Part shown: piece by piece, positions 7,958 to 16,719 of the stretch
Layout: every line of letters starts with the position of its first letter
Numbering within the stretch: position 1 is the stretch's first letter
NCBI GenBank assembly: GCA_900320095.1
Contig: ONQZ01000045.1
Location: 1-57,887 of the forward strand
Length of the DNA stretch: 57,887 nt
Direction of reading: 5' to 3'
Source: an uncultured Lentisphaerota bacterium
Lineage (GTDB): Bacteria; Verrucomicrobiota; Lentisphaeria; Victivallales; UBA1829
Notes under the pieces: generated by a model
Told to the model about the DNA's origin: nothing
Databases searched by the model: none
The model's input: the letters and a program-made list of their open reading frames with translations, nothing else
Translations under genes and position numbers: made by a program

Positions 7958-8872
7958 TCAGAATGTGAGCGAATTCAGGTAGCGGCAGGCGGCGAGGGCG
8001 GCAGTGGCTCCGTCGCCGACGGCGGTCGCTACCTGGCGGACGCCCTTCGTGCGGCAGTCGCCCGCGACGAATACGCCGGGCGTTTTCGTGAGGCAGGCTT
8101 CGTCCGACGCGATGAAGCCGTTTGTGTCGAGATCGCAGACGTCCTGGAACGGTTTGTTGTCGGGCATCTGTCCGATGGCGACGAACACGCCGTCGAGCGT
8201 GAGGACGGATTCCCTGTCCTCGGCGGTGTTCTTGATCCTGATCCCGGTGAGCTCCGGTTCGCCGAGGAGCTCGGTCACGACCGTGTTGTAGATGATCTTC
8301 ACGTTCGGGCGCGATTTGAGGATCTGGGCGAGGCTGGCCTCGCCCGTGAGCTTGGGCAGGTTCTGGACGATCGTGACGGTCTTCGCGGTCTCGGAGAGCA
8401 GTACGGCGTCCTGGAGCGCGGTGTTGCCGCCGCCGATGACCGCGATGTCCCTGTCCTTGTAGAAATCGCCGTCGCAGAGCGCGCAGTAGGAGATGCCGTG
8501 TCCGACGATGTCGTCCTCGCGGGGGAGTCCGAGCGGCCTGTGGCGGGACCCGGCGGCGACGATGACGGACTTGCAGAGGTACTGCGTGCGCGGAGTGACG
8601 ACGGACTTGATCTTGCCGTTGTCGTTGATGGCGGTGACTTCATCAAGCTCCAGCTCGGCGCCGTGGTGGATCGCCTGGTCGACGAGCTTCTCGCCGATCT
8701 CGCTGCCGGAAAGCGCGAGGTAGCCGGGGAAGTTCTCGACCTTGGGCGAATACACGATCTGGCCGCCGAAGGATTCGCGTTCCAGGATCAGGACCGAACG
8801 GCCCGCGCGCCGCGCATAGACGGCGGCGGTGAGGCCGGCGGGGCCCGCTCCGACGATGATGATGTCGATCAT
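7958..8872 (-). CDS. trxB: Thioredoxin reductase
   Basis: This cytoplasmic flavoenzyme passes electrons from NADPH via FAD and a redox-active disulfide to thioredoxin-like proteins. The 304 residues are the usual TrxB length. Visible signatures are the N-terminal FAD motif GAGPAGLTAA, the active-site pair C130-A-L-C133 (ISYCALCDGDFYKD), the NAD(P) motif VIGGGNTALQDA and the C-terminal FAD motif GVFVAGDCR. It starts 21 bp after nrdD on the same strand and is closed by a strong terminator. That fits a role in re-reducing the glutaredoxin-like domain fused to NrdD, which is an inference from context. Confidence 0.97.
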   Translation of the reverse strand: MIDIIIVGAGPAGLTAAVYARRAGRSVLILERESFGGQIVYSPKVENFPGYLALSGSEIGEKLVDQAIHHGAELELDEVTAINDNGKIKSVVTPRTQYLCKSVIVAAGSRHRPLGLPREDDIVGHGISYCALCDGDFYKDRDIAVIGGGNTALQDAVLLSETAKTVTIVQNLPKLTGEASLAQILKSRPNVKIIYNTVVTELLGEPELTGIRIKNTAEDRESVLTLDGVFVAIGQMPDNKPFQDVCDLDTNGFIASDEACLTKTPGVFVAGDCRTKGVRQVATAVGDGATAALAACRYLNSLTF

Positions 8873-8893
8873 ACCCGAAACCGCTCCTTTCCG

Positions 8894-11209
8894 TCAGAAT
8901 GCCACGGCGGCGGATTCTTCGATGAAACGGCGGATGTTGGAGACGTTTTCGAACTTCTCCATCTTTCCTCCGCGGACGACGACGAGCGTGGGCGCCTGGC
9001 GGATGCCGTAGAGGTCGGCGGAGGCGATGTCCTCGTTGGCGAGGATCACGTCGTAGCGGACGCCGGCCTGGTCGAGGAAGCGCTTCGCCATCTTGCAGTT
9101 CGGGCAGGTGCTGGTGGCGAAGAGGATCACGCGGTCGGCGGTCCCTGCCGCGGCGGGCGCGGGCTTCTCGACGGGATGCTCGGTGGATTCATGGGCGGGG
9201 GCGTCGTGGTGGACGGGCTTGTGGCTCATGGATTTGCCGATGTCGTAGGTCTTGCGGTCCTTGTACTCCTGCGACTTGCCGTCGTTCCAGTTCTGGACGG
9301 GGCGGTAGTAGCCGGTGATGCGGCTGTAGACCTCGGTCTTCTCGCCGCACTTGGAGCAGGTGTTCTTCTCGCCGGCGATGTAGCCGTGGTTCTTGCAGAC
9401 GGAGTAGGTCGGGGAGAGCGTGTAGTAGGGCAGGCGGTAGTTCTCGGCGATCTTGCGGACGAGGTTCGCGGCGCTCTTCCAGTCCGGGAGCTTCTCGCCG
9501 AGGAAGGCGTGGAAGACGGTGCCGGAGGTGTAGAGGGTCTGGAGGCGGTCCTGGATGTCGAGCGCGGAGAAGATGTCGTCCGTGTAGCCGACGGGCAGGT
9601 GGGAGCTGTTCGTGTAGTACGGGGTGTCGTCGTCGCCCTTGGAGGCGGTGATGATCTCGGGGAAGCGCTTGCGGTCGTGCTTGGCGAGACGGTACGCGGT
9701 GGATTCGGCGGGCGTGGCTTCGAGGTTGTACAGGTCGCCGTACTTCTCCTGATAGTCGGAGAGGCGTTCGCGCATGTGGTTGAGGACGTTCGCCGTGAAA
9801 TCCTGCGCGACGGGGTCGGTGAGGTCGCGGCGGATCCACTTGGCGTTGAGGCACGCCTCGTTCATGCCGACGAGCCCGATGGTGGAGAAGTGGTTGTCGA
9901 ACTTGCCGAGGTAGCGCTTCGTGTACGGATAGAGCCCTTCGTCGAGGAGGCGCGTGATGACCTCGCGCTTGATCTTCAGCGAACGCGCCGCGATGTCCAT
10001 CATGTGGTCGAGGCGCTTGTAGAAGTCCTCCTCGTCCGTGGCGAGGTAGGCGATGCGCGGCATGTTGATGGTCACGACGCCGATGCTGCCGGTGCTTTCG
10101 CCGCTGCCGAAGAAACCGCCGGATTTCTTGCGGAGCTCGCGAAGGTCGAGGCGGAGGCGGCAGCACATGCTTCGGATGTCGCTCGGCTCCATGTCGCTGT
10201 TCACGTAGTTGGAGAAATACGGCGTGCCGTACTTGGATGTCATCTCGAAGAGCAGGCGGTTGTTCTCGGTCTCGCTCCAGTCGAAGTCGCGGGTGATGGA
10301 GTAGGTCGGGATCGGGTACTGGAACCCGCGTCCGTTGGCGTCGCCCTCGATCATGGTCTCGATGAACGCCTTGTTGATAAGGTCCGTGATGTTGGAGAAG
10401 GGCGCCTGCGTGCCCCAGCGGGACGGGGTGTTCACGCCGAAGATGAAGGACTCGATGCACTTCTTGACCGCGTTGTAGTCGAGGTTGTCCGCCTTCACGA
10501 ACGGGGCGAGGTAGGTGTCGAAGGAGGAGAACGCCTGCGCGCCCGCCCATTCGTTCTGCATGATGCCGAGGAAGTTGACCATCTGGTTGCAGAGGGTGGC
10601 GAGGTGGGACGCCGGGGCGCTGGTGATCTTGCCGGGGACGCCGCCGAGGCCTTCCTGGATGAGCTGCTTGAGGGACCAGCCGGCGCAGTAGCCGGTGAGC
10701 ATGGAGAGGTCGTGGAGGTGAAGGTCGGCGTTGCGGTGTGCGTTCGCGATCTCGTCGTCGTAGATCTCGGAGAGCCAGTAGTTGGCGGTGAGGGCGCCGG
10801 AGTTGGAGAGGATGAGTCCGCCGACGGAGTAGGTGACGGTCGAGTTTTCCTTCACGCGCCAGTCGTTGATCTTCAGGTAGTCGTCGATGGTGGTCTTGAA
10901 GTCGATGATCGTGTTGGCGGTGTTGCGGAGTTTTTCGCGCTGGCGGCGGTAGAGGATGTAGGCTTTCGCGACGTCGGCGTAGCCCGCCTGCACGAGCACG
11001 GACTCCACGCTGTCCTGAATGTCCTCAACGGCGATCAGGCCTTCCTTGATCTTCGGCTCGAATTCGGCGGTGACCTTCAGCGCGAGGAAGTCGATGATTG
11101 AGGGGTGGTAGTTCTTTTCCTGCGCCTCGAACGCCATCTTGATCGCGTCGGAGATCTTCGTGATGTCGAAGTCGATGACTTTGCCGTTGCGTTTCTGGAC
11201 TTGATACAT
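8894..11209 (-). CDS. nrdD: Anaerobic (class III) ribonucleotide reductase fused to a glutaredoxin-like domain
   Basis: NrdD makes deoxyribonucleotides without oxygen using a glycyl radical. The 771 residues contain an N-terminal ATP-cone (QKRNGKVIDFDITKISDAI), the catalytic barrel with RSMCCRLRLD and GSGESTGSIGVVTINMPR, a C-terminal zinc site (CKNHGYIAGEKNTCSKCG) and the glycyl-radical loop SRITGYY with Gly at about 633. A His/Pro/Ala linker (about 661-692) joins this to a 79-residue thioredoxin/glutaredoxin-fold domain with redox motif TCPNCK (Cys about 702 and 705) and a QAPTLVVV cis-Pro segment. The fused domain probably supplies reducing power and is itself reduced by the adjacent TrxB. 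nrdG lies 57 bp upstream on the same strand. Confidence 0.95.
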   Translation of the reverse strand: MYQVQKRNGKVIDFDITKISDAIKMAFEAQEKNYHPSIIDFLALKVTAEFEPKIKEGLIAVEDIQDSVESVLVQAGYADVAKAYILYRRQREKLRNTANTIIDFKTTIDDYLKINDWRVKENSTVTYSVGGLILSNSGALTANYWLSEIYDDEIANAHRNADLHLHDLSMLTGYCAGWSLKQLIQEGLGGVPGKITSAPASHLATLCNQMVNFLGIMQNEWAGAQAFSSFDTYLAPFVKADNLDYNAVKKCIESFIFGVNTPSRWGTQAPFSNITDLINKAFIETMIEGDANGRGFQYPIPTYSITRDFDWSETENNRLLFEMTSKYGTPYFSNYVNSDMEPSDIRSMCCRLRLDLRELRKKSGGFFGSGESTGSIGVVTINMPRIAYLATDEEDFYKRLDHMMDIAARSLKIKREVITRLLDEGLYPYTKRYLGKFDNHFSTIGLVGMNEACLNAKWIRRDLTDPVAQDFTANVLNHMRERLSDYQEKYGDLYNLEATPAESTAYRLAKHDRKRFPEIITASKGDDDTPYYTNSSHLPVGYTDDIFSALDIQDRLQTLYTSGTVFHAFLGEKLPDWKSAANLVRKIAENYRLPYYTLSPTYSVCKNHGYIAGEKNTCSKCGEKTEVYSRITGYYRPVQNWNDGKSQEYKDRKTYDIGKSMSHKPVHHDAPAHESTEHPVEKPAPAAAGTADRVILFATSTCPNCKMAKRFLDQAGVRYDVILANEDIASADLYGIRQAPTLVVVRGGKMEKFENVSNIRRFIEESAAVAF

Positions 11210-11265
11210 GTTTTGTTCTTCCTTGTTGTTTTGAAAATGTTATAATTGAAAAAATGAAAAAGTGT

Positions 11266-11991
11266 TCAGGATTCCGCCCCGGACGTGTCGACGCCGCGCA
11301 GCTGCGCGTTCGGGATGAACTCCCGGACGGCTTCCAGCGCGCGCTCCATCTCGTCGTCCGGCATCGCGCTCAGCCCTGCGCCGAGCAGATCGCCGGAATC
11401 CTTGAATTTCTGTAGAAAATAATGCCCGACTCCGGCGTGCTCGCGGGCGAGCGCCGCCAGGTCGTCGACCGTGTGGAACTGACGGACGACCGTCGTGCGG
11501 AGTTCGTAGTAGTCCAGCGGGGCGGTCTTGAGGTAGGCCGCGCTCTCCGCGACGCGTTCCGCCATGCCGGACACGCCGGTCGTCTCGTCGTACTTGGCGT
11601 AAGTGTTCTTGATGTCCATCGCCACGGCGTCCACGAGGCGGCGTTCCACGAGCTCGCGCAGACGTTCCGGGAACGATCCGTTCGTGTCGAGCTTGACGAG
11701 CAGGCGGTACGAACGCAGCAGCTCCAGCAGCTCGGCGAGGTCGGGACGCATCACAGGTTCGCCGCCCGTGATGCACGCGCCGTCCAGGATCTTTCCCCGT
11801 TTCGACAGGAAATCCTTCAGCTCGTCGAGCGTGATCATGGCGGAATCCTCCTGCGGGACCACGACGAGCGAGGCGTTGTGGCAGAACGGGCAGCGGAAGT
11901 TGCATCCGTGCAGGAAGATGGTGCAGGCGACCTTGCCGGGGTAATCCAGCAACGTGAGCTTCTGCAGTCCAAAACGTGAGTCGGCGTTCAT
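11266..11991 (-). CDS. nrdG: Anaerobic ribonucleotide reductase activating protein (radical SAM)
   Basis: This enzyme installs the glycyl radical on NrdD by reductive cleavage of S-adenosylmethionine at a 4Fe-4S cluster. The cluster motif is CNFRCPFC just after LDYPGKVACTIFLHG, followed by the SAM-binding TGGEPVMRPDL. The ATG at 11991 is preferred (241 residues) because family members begin a dozen residues before the LDYPG motif. The frame continues upstream to 12138, but that part crosses the promoter and NrdR-box region and reads unlike a protein. It is the first gene of a probable nrdG-nrdD-trxB operon. Confidence 0.93.
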   Translation of the reverse strand: MNADSRFGLQKLTLLDYPGKVACTIFLHGCNFRCPFCHNASLVVVPQEDSAMITLDELKDFLSKRGKILDGACITGGEPVMRPDLAELLELLRSYRLLVKLDTNGSFPERLRELVERRLVDAVAMDIKNTYAKYDETTGVSGMAERVAESAAYLKTAPLDYYELRTTVVRQFHTVDDLAALAREHAGVGHYFLQKFKDSGDLLGAGLSAMPDDEMERALEAVREFIPNAQLRGVDTSGAES

Positions 11992-12342
11992 GTGAGCGGG
12001 GATAGGATGAATGGTGGCAAGAGTGGTGACAAACGGGTGAAGACCACAACATCTTGTGGTGTTCCCGTATAATATAATCAATCCCTTGACAAATGCAATG
12101 GCGAAACGGAAAATTTTTATCAAAAATAATTCCGACATTTATTTGCATTTTTCGCAACGCCGGATGCGCGGCATCATTTTTACCGGTCCGAAGTTTAAAA
12201 ATAACTGGAAGTCAACAGGATAGGAGAATGATTAGAGCCGAAGCGTTTTTTTTGAAAAAAAGACGCGGACCGGGCTTGAAAAAACGGAAAGAGTTGTCAG
12301 GCTGCGTGCAGGGGTGCAATCGCAGTTTGCGGACGATATGCG
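11992..12342. other. Intergenic region upstream of nrdG
   Basis: These 351 bases contain the NrdR-like palindrome and an AT-rich promoter stretch (12068-12092) serving nrdG. The part from about 12100 to the end of the MFS gene shows no gene I can support. A short frame after AGGATAGGAGAATG at 12228 gives low-complexity, Lys/Arg-rich sequence and was not called. Confidence 0.5.
12043..12060 (-). promoter_or_regulatory. NrdR-box-like palindrome upstream of nrdG
   Basis: ACCACAACATCTTGTGGT has perfect 7-bp arms and matches about 12 of 16 positions of the NrdR box (acaCwAtATaTwGtgt). It sits just downstream of an AT-rich -10-like stretch (TATTATA on the minus strand, 12068-12074) and about 50 bp before the nrdG ATG, where bound NrdR would block transcription. 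A degenerate second half-site (CCACTCTT) lies centred 32 bp further downstream, the usual spacing of paired NrdR boxes. Confidence 0.65.
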
Positions 12343-13569
12343 TCAGCCCTCAGGGATACCGCTCGAAGCGAGCTCCCTGTGGCGCGGCAGGTAGCCGAAC
12401 TTGTAGTACAGGAGGCATCCGAGCATGAGCGCGGGGAAGAACGCCGCCGCGAGAAGCCCGGCTTTGAGGTCGTCGCCGCAGAACGCCGCGATCCTGCCGA
12501 CGTACACCGGTCCGAGGCCGCAGCCGAAGTCGCCGGGCAGGGCGAGCAGCGCGAACATGGCGGTGCCGCCGAGCGGGATCGCGAGGGACGCCGTGCTGAA
12601 GACGCCCGCCCAGAGGATGCCCGCCGCCCAGCCGCAGAGGGCGCACCCGGCGAGCGCGAGGGGCGGCCAGGGGGCGAAGACGGCGGTGAGGTAGGCGGCG
12701 ATGCTGAGCGCGCAGCTCGCGATGAGGCAGTTGATGAGGTTGAGGCGCGTACTGAACGCGGCGTAGAGCGTGCGCGAAAGCCCCATGAGGAGCGCGAAGA
12801 GGCACGGCCCGGCGAGGTCGCCGACCTCCTTCTTCACGCCCAGGGCGGATTCCGCGAACGACGACGCCCACTGGTTCATGCAGTGTTCGGACGCGCCCGC
12901 GCAGAGCATCATCACCGCCATGAGCCAGAAGACCGGGAGCTTGAAAAGCCCGAGGATGCCGAGGCCCTGTTTCCCCTCGGCGATCAGCGGCCGCATCGGC
13001 ACGAACATGAAGTAGAAGCCGTCGAGGAGCGGGACCGCCGCCCACACGTACGCGAGCAGTCGCCAGTTGTCGAGCCCGAAACGATGGAAAAAGAACGTCG
13101 ATCCGAGCACGACGATCATCTGGCCCCAGCAGTAGAACGAATGCACGAGGCTCATCGCGGCGGCCTTGCGCTTGAACGGGCACGCCTCGACGACCGGGCT
13201 GGTGACCGCCTCCACCACGCCGCCTCCGACCGCGTACAGCGCGACCGCGCAGGTCAAGCCGAGGAGGGGATTCGGCATGAGGTCCGGCAGGGCCGTCATG
13301 AGCACGAGCCCGGCGGCGGAACAGAATTGTCCGATCACGAGCGTGAGACGGTAGGATATCTTGTCCGCGAGCTTGGCGCAGGCGAACGCCACGCACATCT
13401 GAAGCCAGAAATTTCCGATGAGGAGATAGGTGAGCTGCCCCAGCTTCAGGTCGTAGGCGCGCATGAACCACAGGAAAAGCAGCGGCGCGAAGTCGTTGAC
13501 GATCGCCTGCGTGACATAGCTGATGTTGCAGGCGTGGAGTGTATGAACGTAGCTTTCCCGGATGCTCAT
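12343..13569 (-). CDS. MFS transporter
   Basis: This 408-residue inner-membrane protein has about 12 hydrophobic segments, typical of the major facilitator superfamily. It has a cytoplasmic-loop-like segment (CAKLADKISYRLTLVIGQ), a conserved GGGVVEAVTSPVVEACP stretch in the first half and a long central loop near residue 200. The overall look, with WASSFAESALGV in the second half, is of the sugar/FucP-like MFS branch, but the substrate cannot be read from sequence. It is single-gene, with its own promoter and divergent to the GT9 gene. Confidence 0.85.
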   Translation of the reverse strand: MSIRESYVHTLHACNISYVTQAIVNDFAPLLFLWFMRAYDLKLGQLTYLLIGNFWLQMCVAFACAKLADKISYRLTLVIGQFCSAAGLVLMTALPDLMPNPLLGLTCAVALYAVGGGVVEAVTSPVVEACPFKRKAAAMSLVHSFYCWGQMIVVLGSTFFFHRFGLDNWRLLAYVWAAVPLLDGFYFMFVPMRPLIAEGKQGLGILGLFKLPVFWLMAVMMLCAGASEHCMNQWASSFAESALGVKKEVGDLAGPCLFALLMGLSRTLYAAFSTRLNLINCLIASCALSIAAYLTAVFAPWPPLALAGCALCGWAAGILWAGVFSTASLAIPLGGTAMFALLALPGDFGCGLGPVYVGRIAAFCGDDLKAGLLAAAFFPALMLGCLLYYKFGYLPRHRELASSGIPEG

Positions 13570-13613
13570 GTCGAATTCGGAGGTTGGACGGTTCGCGGAG
13601 TTTTTACTCTAAT

Positions 13614-13642
13614 AAAATACTCCCCCGCGCGGGCGATTTCAA
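13614..13642 (-). promoter_or_regulatory. Promoter of the MFS transporter gene
   Basis: On the minus strand: TTGAAA (13642-13637), a 17-bp spacer and TATTTT (13619-13614), about 45 bp before the start. Confidence 0.65.
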
Positions 13643-13662
13643 ACGCAAAAACAGAAACGGGC

Positions 13663-13691
13663 TTGATTTTTGCGCGGAAACGTGCGATATT
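13663..13691 (+). promoter_or_regulatory. Promoter of the GT9 gene
   Basis: TTGATT (13663-13668), a 17-bp spacer and GATATT (13686-13691). It is divergent to the MFS promoter, with only about 20 bp between the two -35 boxes. Confidence 0.55.
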
Positions 13692-13749
13692 ATCAGGGTA
13701 TTTCTGTTTCATTGAACGAATAACATTGATCCGGTTACATGGTCGCATC

Positions 13750-14868
13750 GTGAAATCAGCGCTCAAAGCAATCATCAAAGCGGGAATGTGCGGCTCCTTC
13801 AGGGCGCTTGCCCTGTTCCGCAGGAAGGAACGGCCGCGGAATCCGCAGAGGATCCTGCTTGTCGCGGGCGGATACCTGGGCGATTCGTTCTGGGCGCTGC
13901 AGGCGGTCCCGCTGCTGAAAACGGCGTACCCCGGGGCGGAAATCCACATAGCCGGACGCGCGTTCATCCGTGTCCTTGCAAACGGGCTTGTTCCTGCCGA
14001 ACATATCCACGAAGTCGCGGTCGTCAGCGACCGGACGCGCGAATCCGGCGGTTTCGGCAATCTGAAACGCGATGCGCAGGCTCTGAGGGAGTCTGTCCGC
14101 CCGGACCTGACCTTCGACCTGATGTGCAACCGGTATTCCGCATGGTTCTGTCATCATCTGGACTCGTACACAGTCGGGATGGATATCGCGGAAGAGGCGT
14201 CGCCGCTGTACTCGTTTTGTGCGAAGCGGAGCTTGATCCCGTCCGTTCACCTGGCATACCGGCCGCGCTCCATCGTGAGACAGTTCCTCGGCCAGGCGGA
14301 TTCGACGGACCTTGAGCTTGTTCCGCCTGTCCCCGAAAAGACAAAAGCGGAGATCTTCTCCGAATTGCGTTTGACTCCCTCGGACAGGATCGTCATGCTG
14401 ATCCCCGGAGCGGGATGGGCTGCGAAACGGTGGCCCCCGGAAAAGTTTCACGATCTGGCGCAGGAGCTTTCGGAACAAGGATTCCGGGTGATCGTTTCCG
14501 GCGCGCCGGATGAACGGGAACTGTGCTCGAAGATCGCGGACGGGATTCGCGGGGCAGTCGTCCTTTGCGGTTTCCTTTCCGGCACCGTTTCCCTGCTGCC
14601 GCAATGTTCTGCGGCAGCGGGCAACGATTCGGGCGTGGTCCACCTCGCGGCGGCATTCGGCGTGAGGACTGTCACGATGTTCTGCCAGACGAATCCGGCG
14701 TTTTGCGGTCCGCTCGGGAAACAGAGCATTGTTTTGAGGGCCGGCTGTCCGCATGCGCCGAGGGAGAACGAGCATTTCTGCTATGGCTGTCCGCGTCTGA
14801 CCTGCGAACGGCCGGAACGCATGGGGATCACCATGCGGCAGGTGCTGGAACTGCTCTGCCGGCCGTAG
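13750..14868 (+). CDS. Glycosyltransferase family 9 (heptosyltransferase-like)
   Basis: GT9 enzymes add heptose (or a related sugar) to lipopolysaccharide core or to proteins, at the inner face of the inner membrane. Visible are the N-terminal Rossmann start RILLVAGGYLGDSFWALQAV, the second-domain motif VMLIPGAGWAAKRWPPEKF, a GAPDERELC segment and the donor-binding GNDSGVVHLAAAFGVRTVTMF. Late Cys residues (CYGCPRLTC) are common in this family. The start is uncertain: GTG at 13750 or ATG at 13786, neither with a clear ribosome site. The same frame continues far upstream opposite the MFS gene, but that part is Arg/Glu-rich antisense and is excluded. The target could be LPS or the strand-loop-strand repeat protein at 51-54 kb; this is speculation. 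Confidence 0.85.
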   Translation: MKSALKAIIKAGMCGSFRALALFRRKERPRNPQRILLVAGGYLGDSFWALQAVPLLKTAYPGAEIHIAGRAFIRVLANGLVPAEHIHEVAVVSDRTRESGGFGNLKRDAQALRESVRPDLTFDLMCNRYSAWFCHHLDSYTVGMDIAEEASPLYSFCAKRSLIPSVHLAYRPRSIVRQFLGQADSTDLELVPPVPEKTKAEIFSELRLTPSDRIVMLIPGAGWAAKRWPPEKFHDLAQELSEQGFRVIVSGAPDERELCSKIADGIRGAVVLCGFLSGTVSLLPQCSAAAGNDSGVVHLAAAFGVRTVTMFCQTNPAFCGPLGKQSIVLRAGCPHAPRENEHFCYGCPRLTCERPERMGITMRQVLELLCRP

Positions 14869-14892
14869 TCGGTGGGAATACGGTCTCTGTTG

Positions 14893-15504
14893 TTAAATCG
14901 GCAGAAGGCTTTTGATCCATTCAAAATAAGTAAGCCCGGGCGACGGACAGAACGTTTCGCCGCCCTCTTCCGCGCGTTCCAGCAGGAAGACCGCGGCGAA
15001 TTCCATCGGGTCGAGGCCATGCAGGCGCATCGCGCGGTCGGCGAACGCGGAACGCTCCTCCGTCAGGATCACGAGTACACGTTCGGCCTCACCGACGGAC
15101 AACACTGCGTCGGCGAGCGAAAGAACACGGCCGGGGAGGCGGTCGAATCCGGCGAGAGAGAAGACCGGGACCTTCATGCCAAAGCGGATGGCGGCCGCGC
15201 CGGGGACGGCGTTGTGGACGGAACACGAGAACGACACGGGGCCGATCTGGTCTTCCGGGAAGTCGATCAGGTCGTTCTGAAGCGCCGTGATGCGGCTCTG
15301 CACGCCGAGCATGCTGCCGAACAGCAGCGGGGCGTCGTCCGGGCGTCCTTCGAGGCGGTCGAGCGCGGAGAGGACCGCCGCCGTCATGCGGTCGGTACGC
15401 CGTCCGAGTCCGAGGCGGGCGCGTTCGGCGCGGAGGACCCCGTCGTCCCAGTGCAGGTCCGCGCCAGGGGCGGTGAACGAGGATGCGAGCAGATGAAGCG
15501 CCAT
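14893..15504 (-). CDS. Ketosynthase-like partner (ApeC / chain-length-factor-like)
   Basis: The 203 residues resemble the N-terminal half of a beta-ketoacyl synthase (Ketoacyl-synt_2 type) and lack the catalytic Cys and His residues. Supporting stretches are PLLFGSMLGVQSRITALQNDLIDFPEDQIGPVSFSCSVHNAVPGAAAIRFGM in overall pattern, and a late AAVFLLE strand. In aryl-polyene systems such a protein (ApeC) pairs with an active ketosynthase, like the chain-length factor of type II polyketide synthases. Here it begins 3 bp after the stop of a complete ketosynthase gene, so the two are likely made together. It is the last gene of the operon. Confidence 0.75.
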   Translation of the reverse strand: MALHLLASSFTAPGADLHWDDGVLRAERARLGLGRRTDRMTAAVLSALDRLEGRPDDAPLLFGSMLGVQSRITALQNDLIDFPEDQIGPVSFSCSVHNAVPGAAAIRFGMKVPVFSLAGFDRLPGRVLSLADAVLSVGEAERVLVILTEERSAFADRAMRLHGLDPMEFAAVFLLERAEEGGETFCPSPGLTYFEWIKSLLPI

Positions 15505-15507
15505 GGT

Positions 15508-16719
15508 TCAGCCCAGCCTTTCCGCGATGAGCACGGTGTCCGTGCCGCCGAACGCCAGCGATGAGGATGCCGCGAAACGTGTTCCGGCAGGGAGATTCAG
15601 CGGCGAGGTCAACGGCGCGCATGCGAGCGCGGGATCGGGCGTTTTGCATCCCGGACTGGCCGGGACGAAGCCGTCGCGCAGCATGAGCATGGTGAAGATG
15701 AATTCGAGCGTGCCGGCGGCTCCGAGCGTGTGCCCTGTGAAGCGTTTCGTGGAGAAGAATGGAGGGGTGGAAACTCCGGTTTCCTCCGCCAGTCCGGCGA
15801 ACGCCGCGGCCTCGCATTGGTCGTTCAGGACGGTCCCCGTGCCGTGCGCGTTGATGAACGCGATGTCGCCGAGAGAGAGATTGGCACGTGTCAGGGCGTC
15901 GCGGAATGCGCGCTTCATGCCGCCTCCGGTCACGTCCGGCGCGGTGATGTGCGAGGCATCGCAGGACATGCCGAATCCGCGCAGCGCGAAGTCCGGCTTG
16001 CGTCCGCGTTTCCGGGCGCATTCGGGAGTTTCGAGGATCACCACGCCCGCGCCTTCGCCGAGGTTCAGTCCTGCGCGCGCGGAATCGAACGGACGGCACG
16101 GGAAGGGCGAGGTCACGCCGAGCACGTGGAACCCGGCGACCGGAGTGCGGTGGAGTTCGTCCGCGCCGACCACGATCATGCGTTCGCACTGGCCGGAAAG
16201 CAGGCACAGCGCTGCGATGGACACGGCGTCCGCGCCGGAGGAACACGCGTTGGAAACCGTATGGATCGGCCCGGTCAGCCCGTAATCCCGGGCGATCGAC
16301 TCCACCGGATTGGAATTCAGGAAGCGCCCCACGGGGGCGTTTTCGTCCGTGTCGGGATTCTTACGCAGGTGTGCGTAGTAGGCCGTGTCGGTGAACTGAT
16401 GGGCGATGGTCGTGCCGACCACGCATCCTGTCACGGAGTCGCGCAACATCTCCGGCGCGAGTTCGGCGGCGACCAGCGCCCGTGCTGCGACCGCGCGGAT
16501 CATGGCGAGCGTGCGGGGTTCGCCCTCTTCATTTTTGAAAGAATCGAGATAAAACACCGGGTCGTGGATGGATGAGTCGATCAGACTGCATGCCGGGCGC
16601 GGCGTATCGGGCGGACGTTCGCCGTGGAACAGCGCCAGTGCCCCGGCGTCGGTCGAACCGGCGCAGGACAGATGCGCGAAACCCGTCACGACGGGATCAA
16701 ACGGCATTCGACGGATCAT
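15508..16719 (-). CDS. Beta-ketoacyl synthase, APE-type (active-site complete)
   Basis: This enzyme extends an ACP-bound acyl chain by decarboxylative condensation with malonyl-ACP. With the chosen start (ATG at 16719, after GGGAGG at 7-bp spacing, overlapping the previous stop as ATGA) it has 403 residues. The thiolase-fold triad is intact: Cys159 in SNACSSG, His292 in AHGTGT and His330 in GHTLGAAG. It resembles ApeO-type ketosynthases of aryl-polyene clusters. The following gene is a degenerate ketosynthase-like partner, so the two probably form a KS/chain-length-factor-like heterodimer. A longer start at 16734 is possible but less well supported. Confidence 0.9.
   Translation of the reverse strand: MIRRMPFDPVVTGFAHLSCAGSTDAGALALFHGERPPDTPRPACSLIDSSIHDPVFYLDSFKNEEGEPRTLAMIRAVAARALVAAELAPEMLRDSVTGCVVGTTIAHQFTDTAYYAHLRKNPDTDENAPVGRFLNSNPVESIARDYGLTGPIHTVSNACSSGADAVSIAALCLLSGQCERMIVVGADELHRTPVAGFHVLGVTSPFPCRPFDSARAGLNLGEGAGVVILETPECARKRGRKPDFALRGFGMSCDASHITAPDVTGGGMKRAFRDALTRANLSLGDIAFINAHGTGTVLNDQCEAAAFAGLAEETGVSTPPFFSTKRFTGHTLGAAGTLEFIFTMLMLRDGFVPASPGCKTPDPALACAPLTSPLNLPAGTRFAASSSLAFGGTDTVLIAERLG

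Noticed and set aside
7952..11101. A 1049-codon open frame on the plus strand opposite trxB and nrdD.
   Set aside because: It is rich in Val, Asp, Glu, Arg and Gly without motifs and lies exactly opposite two certain genes. It is a GC-rich antisense shadow.
12228..12420. Short plus-strand frame after AGGATAGGAG.
   Set aside because: It runs into the antisense of the MFS gene and is Lys/Arg-rich low complexity; the ribosome-site match may be chance.
12379..13749. Long in-frame extension upstream of the GT9 gene.
   Set aside because: It runs antisense to the MFS transporter and reads Arg/Glu/His-rich nonsense; only the part after about 13750 is GT9-like.
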